Below are positions 7,803 to 13,215 of a stretch of DNA of 17,245 nucleotides, in pieces. The number at the start of each line of letters is the position of its first letter. The stretch's first letter is position 1. Source of the DNA: Alphaproteobacteria bacterium (GTDB lineage Bacteria; Myxococcota_A; UBA796; UBA2385); contig JACKEY010000030.1 of NCBI GenBank assembly GCA_020632755.1, forward strand, positions 1-17,245, read 5' to 3'. The notes under the pieces were generated by a model. It was not told where the DNA came from. It searched no databases and saw only the letters and a list, made by a program, of their open reading frames with translations. Both the position numbers and the translations under genes were made by a program.

Positions 7803-8386
7803 ACGGCGACCCGCCAGCCCACGTCGCCGCTGCGTTCCTGGAAGGGGCCTTCCACCACGGCGATGCGCTTGCCGTCGGGGTGCAGCACGCCCTGCTCGGC
7901 CGCGCTCTCGGTCGGGCAGCCCGCCGGCACCGGGACCAGCTCGGCGTCGTCGGGCACCGGATCGGAGCGCACGGGCTGGCCCTGCCAGCTGTCGACGATG
8001 ACCAGGTCGCCGAACACACGCTCCATGCGCAGGGTGCCGCCGTCGGGCTCGGCCCAGGCCAGGCTGCGGGGCGGCTCGCTGCCGATGCCGACCCGGAACA
8101 GCATCACGCACTGGGGCACGTCCGGCGCGGTGGCGAGCACGCGCCGCGCCCGGCCCAGGATCTCGACGTCTTCACCCGGCGACCAGGCGCGCTCGACCAG
8201 CACCCGGTCCTCGGGCAGGTGGGCGCCGTCGGCTTCGACGTCGGCGGGCACGACGATGCCGCCGTCCACGAAGATCACGTCGACCCGCGGCACGCCGTCT
8301 TCGCCGTCGTCGCCCGCGGGCGCCAGCTCGGGCGCCCAGCAGGCCAGCAGCAGCGGCAGCAGGAGGGTCATCGGTCCCAGGCTCAC
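7793..8386 (-). CDS. Small putative lipoprotein, unknown function
   Basis: A 197-residue protein if started at GTG 8386. That start overlaps the upstream stop as GTGA and puts 15 residues before the lipobox LLAC (Cys16), a sensible lipoprotein signal length. The ATG at 8371 would leave only 10 residues before the Cys. Neither choice gives a positively charged n-region, which is unusual. The mature part is Val/Asp-rich, with likely beta strands (RVDVIFVDGGIVV, DLVIVDSWQGQP, KRIAVVEGPF). I recognise no domain. It is last in an operon with a secreted metalloprotease and a small acidic protein. Its 3' end overlaps the convergent methyltransferase gene by 10 bp. Confidence 0.78.
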   Translation of the reverse strand: MSLGPMTLLLPLLLACWAPELAPAGDDGEDGVPRVDVIFVDGGIVVPADVEADGAHLPEDRVLVERAWSPGEDVEILGRARRVLATAPDVPQCVMLFRVGIGSEPPRSLAWAEPDGGTLRMERVFGDLVIVDSWQGQPVRSDPVPDDAELVPVPAGCPTESAAEQGVLHPDGKRIAVVEGPFQERSGDVGWRVAVYR

Positions 8387-8799
8387 AGATCCAGGGGGCC
8401 CGCGTCCAGCGCGTCGGCCAGATCCTCGGCCAGGCGCTCGGCGTCCTCCCAGCACAGCTCGTTGTCGGCGGCGTCGACCTCCAGGCTGAGCACGACGCCG
8501 TCGCCGCCCAGCGAGTAGGCGCTGACCTCGACCTCGCGCGTGTGCTCGGCGCTCTCGGCTTCGGCGGGCACGGTGAAGAAGGCGGTGACGCAGTCGTCCT
8601 CCTCCCACACCACCTTCACGCTCACGCCTTGGAACTGGCTGGCGACGTCCTCGGCCGCCCGCCGCATGGCCCCCTCGTCCAGCTTGCGCCAGGGCAGCTT
8701 CCAGGTGCGATCCCAGGCTTCGAAGCCCTCTTCACCCAGGTCTTCTCCGTCCAGGTCGTCCCCGTCGAAGTCGTCAGGTCCTTCGTCCCGCTCGCGCAT
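8383..8799 (-). CDS. Small acidic hypothetical protein, 138 aa
   Basis: Not recognised. The first 30 residues are strongly acidic (DD, DGDDLDGEDLGEEG). An alpha/beta region follows, with a helix (DEGAMRRAAEDVASQF), paired strands (VSVKVVWEEDDCVTAFFTVP and REVEVSAYSLGGDGVVLSLEV) and a C-terminal helix (CWEDAERLAEDLADAL). There is no signal peptide or membrane segment, so it is probably cytoplasmic. Its ATG lies 26 bp inside the end of the metalloprotease gene, and its stop overlaps the next gene's GTG by 4 bp, so the three are one transcription unit. A later start at Met44 would remove the acidic N-terminus. The high-GC codon bias in frame supports a real gene. Confidence 0.75.
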   Translation of the reverse strand: MRERDEGPDDFDGDDLDGEDLGEEGFEAWDRTWKLPWRKLDEGAMRRAAEDVASQFQGVSVKVVWEEDDCVTAFFTVPAEAESAEHTREVEVSAYSLGGDGVVLSLEVDAADNELCWEDAERLAEDLADALDAGPLDL

Positions 8800-10171
8800 C
8801 GGCCGCTCCTTCCCGGCGCCGACCCAGCAGCGCGAGGAGGGCCAGCATGCCAGGGGCGAGCGCCGTCGTGGCGGGCGACAGGGCGCAGCCGCCCTTGGGG
8901 GTCTCGTCGTCGTCGCCGTCGCCGTCCCCGTCGCCGCCGCCGTCGTCCCCGGCGAGCCCGTCGTCGTCGCCGCCGGTCCCGCCGCCGGTGGGCCCGGTGT
9001 CGCCGCCCCCTTCGTCGTCGTCGTCGTCGTCGGGACTCGACGGCGCGCCGACCGCCAGCCGGTAGCTGGCGCCGTCGGCCAGACCGGTGACGGCCAGCAC
9101 GTCGCCGCCCGACACGTCGATGCTCGACCCGACGGCGTCGGGGCCGGAGACCACGGCGGTGCCTTCGACGGTGATCGACGCGGCCTCGCCGACCTCGAAG
9201 TAGTGGGTGCCCAGGTAGGGCAGCTCACCGGTCGCGCCGTCCTCGACGACACCGCGGATCGGCACGTCGCCGTAGCCGGCGGAGTCTTCCAGCAGGTTGT
9301 TGCCGTAGGCGCCGGTGAAGCCGCCCCACACCTCGCCCGGGGTGCGGGCCGTGGTGTCGCCGATGATCTCGTCCCAGCCGTCGCCGCTGCGATCCCGCCC
9401 GGCCAGCCAGACGTCGCGCATCGTGTCGGCGCCGACGTGCTCGTCGAGCCAGGCGTTGAGCACGAACATGCCGTACTGGTGGCTGCCGACGGTGCTGTCG
9501 TAGCGGAGCGCCGACTGATCGGCGTACCAGGCGGCGATGTACAGGTGGCCGTCGACGTCGGGGTCGGCCAGCTCGCTGCCCCAGGTGGCGCTGGCTTCCC
9601 AGTACCAGGTCTCGCTCTCGCGGTAGCTGTCGAAGTCACGCACCGCGTACTGGAAGGCGTGCATCAGCTCGTGGGCGGCCAGCGACGCCCAGAAGGGGTC
9701 GTCGTAGGCGTAGGTCGGGTTCAGGTAGATGACCGGGTAGCCCTCGCCGAACTCGTCGGTGAAGTACTCGGTCGTGTACCCGGTGGTGCCGCCCAGCCCC
9801 GGGTCCAGCAGCACCCACAGCAGGTAGCGGTCGGACGACACCGGCGCGACCCAGCCCTGGTCGACGTAGCTGTTCCACGCGACCTCGAGCGCATCGGCCG
9901 CGGCTTCGGCGTCGGCCCGGTGGATGCTGCTGTCCCACCAGTTGACCGTGAAGTTGTCGGTCTCGATGTGCATGCTGTACGGCGAGCCGTAGATCGACTT
10001 GCCTCCGCCAGGCGGCGGCGGCAGGGCGACGCCGTCCAGGCGCGCAGGCGCGGTCAGGGCGTGCGCGAAGGGCACGGGACCGGCGTCGTGCAGGGCAGCG
10101 AGGACCGCGGGGGTGCCGCAGTCTCCGACGGCGGAAGCCGTGGGGATCAGGGCGACGAGCAGGGGCAGCAT
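8774..10171 (-). CDS. Secreted zinc metalloprotease (gluzincin-like) with MYXO-CTERM-like anchor
   Basis: A 465-residue exported protein. A signal peptide (residues 1-14, cleavage near TASA) precedes a catalytic region with HELMH (167-171). About 20 residues later WYWEASATW (189-197) probably supplies the third zinc ligand, Glu192, the gluzincin arrangement. Downstream are a beta-rich part (about 300-378), an Asp/Gly linker (about 380-424), then GGCALSP with Cys429, a hydrophobic helix (about 436-449) and RRR (451-453). That last tripartite layout resembles the MYXO-CTERM sorting signal, in which the Cys-containing motif is processed and the protein is surface-anchored or released. Substrate and exact peptidase family are not identifiable. 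It heads an operon with a small acidic protein and a lipoprotein. Confidence 0.85.
   Translation of the reverse strand: MLPLLVALIPTASAVGDCGTPAVLAALHDAGPVPFAHALTAPARLDGVALPPPPGGGKSIYGSPYSMHIETDNFTVNWWDSSIHRADAEAAADALEVAWNSYVDQGWVAPVSSDRYLLWVLLDPGLGGTTGYTTEYFTDEFGEGYPVIYLNPTYAYDDPFWASLAAHELMHAFQYAVRDFDSYRESETWYWEASATWGSELADPDVDGHLYIAAWYADQSALRYDSTVGSHQYGMFVLNAWLDEHVGADTMRDVWLAGRDRSGDGWDEIIGDTTARTPGEVWGGFTGAYGNNLLEDSAGYGDVPIRGVVEDGATGELPYLGTHYFEVGEAASITVEGTAVVSGPDAVGSSIDVSGGDVLAVTGLADGASYRLAVGAPSSPDDDDDDEGGGDTGPTGGGTGGDDDGLAGDDGGGDGDGDGDDDETPKGGCALSPATTALAPGMLALLALLGRRREGAADARAGRRT
8900..9034. repeat. Low-complexity GTC/GCC-rich tract encoding an Asp/Gly linker
   Basis: Runs of GTCGTC and GCCGCC triplets on the + strand encode, on the - strand, a linker of consecutive Asp and Gly residues (protease residues about 380-424), including six Asp in a row. 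Such acidic linkers typically hold an exported domain away from its membrane anchor. Triplet runs of this kind are prone to slippage, so the length may differ between strains. Confidence 0.7.
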
Positions 10172-10263
10172 CGGGAACCGGGGAGGGAGGCGACGGGCGC
10201 AGCATGCCCCGGTCCCACGGGATCCGCGACCCGTGCCACGGAGCCCTCACCTCCGAGACGCAG

Positions 10264-10298
10264 CACGGCCCCGCCGGCGGGGAGCCAGCGGGGCCGTG
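10264..10298 (-). terminator. Hairpin downstream of glnII
   Basis: CACGGCCCCGC (10264-10274) and GCGGGGCCGTG (10288-10298) form a perfect 11-bp GC-rich stem with a 13-nt loop, starting 13 nt after the glnII stop on the - strand. The position fits a transcription terminator, also insulating the protease operon that begins 92 nt further on. No U-tract follows, so the mechanism is uncertain. Confidence 0.6.
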
Positions 10299-10311
10299 GG
10301 TGTCGCCTGGA

Positions 10312-11343
10312 CTACCAGAGACCCAGGGTGGTCTTCAGCAGCACGGTGCAGACGTCGTAGGGATCGGCGTTGGCGGCCGGGCGGCGATCCTCGAGGTAGC
10401 CGTAGCCGACCTCGGCCACCATGCGCGGGATGCGGATGGACGCGGTGCGGTCGGCGATGCCGTACTTGAAGTCCTTGTACGAGCAGGTCTCGTGGGCGCC
10501 GGTCAGGCGGCCTTCGTTGCCCCAGCCGTAGACGGCCAGGTGCTCCTCGCGCCGGGTGCCGAGCGCCTCGCAGGCGGCCTCGATGACGCCGCGGCCGCCG
10601 GTGGTGCGCATCGGGGCGGTGCTGTAGTTGGTGTGCATGCCGGCGCCGTTCCAGTCACCGGGCACGGGCTTGGGGTCCAGCGTGGCGCTGATGCCGTAGT
10701 CCTCGCCCACGCGGTACAGCAGCCAGCGGGCCAGCCACAGGTGGTCGCTGGCGGTCAGCGGGTCGACGCCGGGGCCGCCGCACTGGAACTCCCACTGGCC
10801 GGGCATGACCTCGGCGTTGATGCCGGTCAGGTGGATGCCGGCTTCCAGGCACACCTTCATGTGCTCCTCGACCACCTCGCGGCCGTAGACCTCGTCGGCG
10901 CCGACGCCGCAGTAGTACGGGCCCTGGGGGGCGGGGTAGCGGCGCTCGGCGGGGAAGCCCAGGGGCTTGCTGCCGTCGAAGAAGGTGTACTCCTGCTCGA
11001 AGGCGATCCAGGGCTCCTGGGCGGCGGCCTTCGCCATGACCTCGCGCAGCACGGCGCGCTTGTTGCTCTTGTGGGCGGTGGTGCCGTCGGGCTCGAAGAC
11101 CTCGCACATCACCAGCCAGGCGCCCTTGCCGCGGACGGGGTCGGCCACCATGCAGACCGGCTTGAGGATCCGATCGCTGTCGCCGCCGGGGGCCTGGTTG
11201 GTGGAGCTGCCGTCGAAGGCCCAGAGCGGGAAGTCCGACAGGTCGGGCGCCTCGAGGGTCTCCGGCATGATCTTGGTCTTGCTGCGGACGAGGGCGGTGG
11301 GGTGGGTTCCGTCGACCCAGATGTACTCGGCGATGGTGGCCAT
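10312..11343 (-). CDS. glnII: Type II glutamine synthetase (GSII, eukaryotic type)
   Basis: Makes glutamine from glutamate, ammonia and ATP in the cytoplasm. The 343-residue length is that of GSII (about 330-370), not of the roughly 470-residue GSI. Diagnostic stretches are WAFDGSSTNQAPGGDSD (41-57), the metal and glutamate ligands in FEQEYTFFDG (115-124), NAEVMPGQWE (176-185), GAGMHTNYST (233-242), and ASIRIPR with EDRRPAANADPYDV (301-331). All key acidic and Arg residues are present, so the enzyme should be active. The ATG at 11343 has GGAG 7 nt upstream. The frame stays open to 11448, but that would run through the sigma-54 promoter, which rules out upstream starts. Bacterial GSII is best known from rhizobia and actinomycetes, usually beside a GSI. 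No other nitrogen gene is adjacent. Confidence 0.97.
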   Translation of the reverse strand: MATIAEYIWVDGTHPTALVRSKTKIMPETLEAPDLSDFPLWAFDGSSTNQAPGGDSDRILKPVCMVADPVRGKGAWLVMCEVFEPDGTTAHKSNKRAVLREVMAKAAAQEPWIAFEQEYTFFDGSKPLGFPAERRYPAPQGPYYCGVGADEVYGREVVEEHMKVCLEAGIHLTGINAEVMPGQWEFQCGGPGVDPLTASDHLWLARWLLYRVGEDYGISATLDPKPVPGDWNGAGMHTNYSTAPMRTTGGRGVIEAACEALGTRREEHLAVYGWGNEGRLTGAHETCSYKDFKYGIADRTASIRIPRMVAEVGYGYLEDRRPAANADPYDVCTVLLKTTLGLW

Positions 11344-11403
11344 GGGGCGCTCCAGGGGAGGTGCGGGGGGAGAAGGGGTCCTGCGAGGCAGGGTCGGCCC
11401 CTG

Positions 11404-11419
11404 AGCAACCTCCGTGCCA
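11404..11419 (-). promoter_or_regulatory. Sigma-54 (RpoN) -24/-12 promoter of glnII
   Basis: Read on the - strand the sequence is TGGCACG-GAGG-TTGCT, an exact match to the sigma-54 consensus TGGCACG-N4-TTGCW, with the GG (11418-11417) and GC (11406-11405) dinucleotides separated by the required 10 nt. It lies 60 nt upstream of the glnII ATG. The predicted transcription start near 11393 gives a leader of about 50 nt. Sigma-54 promoters need an upstream-bound enhancer-binding ATPase; candidate sites lie 70-250 bp further upstream. Confidence 0.88.
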
Positions 11420-11472
11420 GCCCGCGAGGAGGCGCTGGCGATGGGCATGTCGAGGAGGAGGCGCCTCCACGG

Positions 11473-11490
11473 ACCTACATGGATGTAGGA
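11473..11490. promoter_or_regulatory. Palindromic operator, site 1 (CTAC-N6-GTAG)
   Basis: ACCTACATGGATGTAGGA contains a perfect 7-bp inverted repeat, CCTACAT/ATGTAGG, separated by GG. Its centre is about 88 bp upstream of the predicted glnII transcription start, a usual place for a sigma-54 enhancer-binding protein. It does not match the NtrC consensus (GCACC-N5-GGTGC). Confidence 0.6.
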
Positions 11491-11503
11491 ATGCCTTCCG
11501 TCG

Positions 11504-11521
11504 AGCTACGATAATGTAGGA
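11504..11521. promoter_or_regulatory. Palindromic operator, site 2 (CTAC-N6-GTAG)
   Basis: AGCTACGATAATGTAGGA shares the CTAC-N6-GTAG core and the right-hand GTAGGA with sites 1 and 3; the left half-site is weaker (AGCTAC in place of TCCTAC). Its centre is 31 bp, about three helical turns, from site 1, so proteins bound at both would lie on the same face of the DNA. Confidence 0.55.
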
Positions 11522-11627
11522 TTCGAGAGGCCCCGATGCCGCCGTCGTCGTCGGGGAGGCGGATGTCCGAGATGCCCGCCCCTGCTGGCTTCTCGCGGCA
11601 CGCCTCCGCTGCGGGGCGCGATCTGGA

Positions 11628-11645
11628 TCCTACGAATCCGTAGGA
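11628..11645. promoter_or_regulatory. Palindromic operator, site 3 (CTAC-N6-GTAG), or terminator of the HD-GYP gene
   Basis: TCCTACGAATCCGTAGGA is the most symmetrical copy. The inverted repeat extends to ATCCTACG/CGTAGGAT with a 4-nt loop. It matches the core of sites 1 and 2 and its centre is 124 bp beyond site 2. It also begins 7 nt after the HD-GYP stop codon on the - strand, so it could equally be an RNA hairpin ending that transcript, though no U-tract follows. Confidence 0.5.
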
Positions 11646-11652
11646 TTCCGGC

Positions 11653-13215
11653 TCAGGTCGCCATCACCGTGGTGTCCAGGTGGGTGGGCGCGACCTGGGC
11701 GCGGTCGCCGAACACCAGGTTGGCCACGTCCAGGGACAGCCGCCCCGGGTCCCGCGTGCGGGCGATGGTGCGCAGCCAGGCGCGGCGCCGGGGGTGGCGA
11801 TCGCCCAGGTCGACCTCGATGGGCGTGTCGAGCGGCAGGCCGTCTTCGTCGCGCACCAGCAGCACCTTGGGGCGGGCCAGCGGGAAGCGGCCCTGGCCGG
11901 GGGCCAGGACCACGGCGACCTCGCCGGTGTCGAGCTCGACGCAGGACCCGGGCGGGAACCGGCCGACGACCCGGACGAAGGACCGGACCAGCAGCGGGTC
12001 CAGCTCGGGGCCCGAGCCGCGCAGCAGCTTCTTGATGGCCTGGTCCGGCGGCAGCGCGGCCCGGTGGGCCCGGTGCGAGGCCAGCGCGGCGAAGCGATCG
12101 GCCACGCTGACGATGCGGGCGAACAGGTGGGGCTGGCCGGGTCCGGCCGGGTAGCCGCCGACGCCGTCGTTGTGGCGGTGGTGCTCGGCGCTGACCAGGG
12201 CGCGGTCGACGGTGCCCGCCGCGAAGCCGTAGGTCTGCAGCAGGTAGCGGGTGCCGCGCAGGGGGTGGGTCTCGAGCCGATCGCGCTCGGTCGGGGCCAG
12301 GGATCGCGGGACCTTGCGCAGCTCCTCGGGCAGGAAGGCCTCGCCCACGTTGTGGCTGATCGCCGACACGCCCAGCCGCAGCAGGTCGCGGCGGGACAGG
12401 TCCATGGCGCGCCCGATGCACACCGACAGGATGGCGACGACCAGGTCGTGGGCGGCGTCCGTCAGGGCCGGCTCGCGCAGGGCCGTCAGCGACAGGAGCT
12501 CCTCGGTGCCTTCTTCGGCCATCTGCACCATGCCCAGCACAAGGGCGCGCTGGCGGCGGCGCACGTACAGGTCCAGGCTGGCCAGCCGCTCCGGATCGCA
12601 GACCGCGAGCCCCTCCTCGAACAGCTCCAGCGCCTCGACGCGCCGGCGGGCCGCGGCATCGCGCAGGCGCCCGGCGTCGGCCGGCAGCGGGATCAGCCGC
12701 ACACCGCCGAGCGGCCGGACCGCTTCGGGGTCGAAGTCGCGGTACACGCGCAGGATGCGCGCCACACCGAGCAGGCTGTCGGCGGTCAGCCGCGGCAGGT
12801 CCAGCACCACCCCGCGAGCGCGCAGGCCCGCCAGCTGCTCGGTGAACCGGCTGGTGGCGTCCCAGGACCGCCGCGTGGCCCGCAACCAGACGCCGTTGGC
12901 GAAGGCGTGCCCCTCCGCGAAGACCAGGGCGACACGTTCTTCGGGCAGTCCGCCCGGGCCGGTGGCCCGCAGGCCGGCCAGCGACTCCTCGACGCGGGCC
13001 AGCACGTGGCGCACCGCGGCGTTGCTGGCTTCGTGGAAGGTCAGGGTCCGACCCAGCGCGTCGAGCTGCACGGCGAGCTCGCGGGCGTGGTCCGCCACCG
13101 CGCGGCGACGCGCACGCTCGGCCTTCGCGGCCTCGACGCCGGGCTGATCCAGGGCCAGCCGGCCGGGCAGCGCGCCCGGGCCCCCCCCGTGGGCCGATCC
13201 CTGCACCGTGCTCAT
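11653..13215 (-). CDS. Degenerate HD-GYP domain protein
   Basis: A 520-residue cytoplasmic protein. Residues about 48-158 form a mixed helix/strand module that resembles one in the upstream neighbour. A helical region follows, then an HD-GYP domain (about 225-415). HD-GYP enzymes hydrolyse cyclic di-GMP. Here the HD pair is His288-Asn289 (SHNVGEAFLP), so the metal-bridging Asp is lost. THPLRG (His317), EHHRHNDG (344-351), a GYP motif with an extra Gly (DGVGGYP, 350-356) and VADRFAAL (371-378) remain. A C-terminal part (about 420-520) is beta-rich. It may bind rather than cleave cyclic di-GMP, or use another metal arrangement. The start at 13215 overlaps the HEAT-repeat gene's stop as ATGA, so the two are coupled and probably form a complex. 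Confidence 0.88.
   Translation of the reverse strand: MSTVQGSAHGGGPGALPGRLALDQPGVEAAKAERARRRAVADHARELAVQLDALGRTLTFHEASNAAVRHVLARVEESLAGLRATGPGGLPEERVALVFAEGHAFANGVWLRATRRSWDATSRFTEQLAGLRARGVVLDLPRLTADSLLGVARILRVYRDFDPEAVRPLGGVRLIPLPADAGRLRDAAARRRVEALELFEEGLAVCDPERLASLDLYVRRRQRALVLGMVQMAEEGTEELLSLTALREPALTDAAHDLVVAILSVCIGRAMDLSRRDLLRLGVSAISHNVGEAFLPEELRKVPRSLAPTERDRLETHPLRGTRYLLQTYGFAAGTVDRALVSAEHHRHNDGVGGYPAGPGQPHLFARIVSVADRFAALASHRAHRAALPPDQAIKKLLRGSGPELDPLLVRSFVRVVGRFPPGSCVELDTGEVAVVLAPGQGRFPLARPKVLLVRDEDGLPLDTPIEVDLGDRHPRRRAWLRTIARTRDPGRLSLDVANLVFGDRAQVAPTHLDTTVMAT

Larger units (their letters stand above)
11344..11652. other. glnII control region, 309 bp without a gene
   Basis: Contains, from glnII outwards, a GGAG ribosome binding site, the leader, the sigma-54 core promoter, two closely spaced CTAC-N6-GTAG palindromes, and a third copy next to the HD-GYP stop. 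I see no credible small gene. Open frames here are extensions of glnII or shadows. I also see no glutamine-riboswitch-like structure. Confidence 0.7.

Noticed and set aside
8540..10360. Long + strand frame opposite the metalloprotease
   Set aside because: The - strand frame has a signal peptide, the HELMH motif and an anchor; the + strand frame is a Val/Gly/Ala-rich shadow.
11344..11400. Glutamine riboswitch in the glnII leader
   Set aside because: The predicted leader is only about 50 nt and I see no glnA-motif-like conserved structure.
11344..11448. N-terminal extension of glutamine synthetase
   Set aside because: It would include the sigma-54 promoter and adds residues not typical of GSII; the ATG at 11343 has its own ribosome binding site.
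11473..11490. BlaI/CopY-type operator (TACA-N-TGTA)
   Set aside because: Site 1 alone resembles it, but the spacing is wider and sites 2 and 3 share only CTAC-N6-GTAG; no BlaI/CopY gene is nearby.
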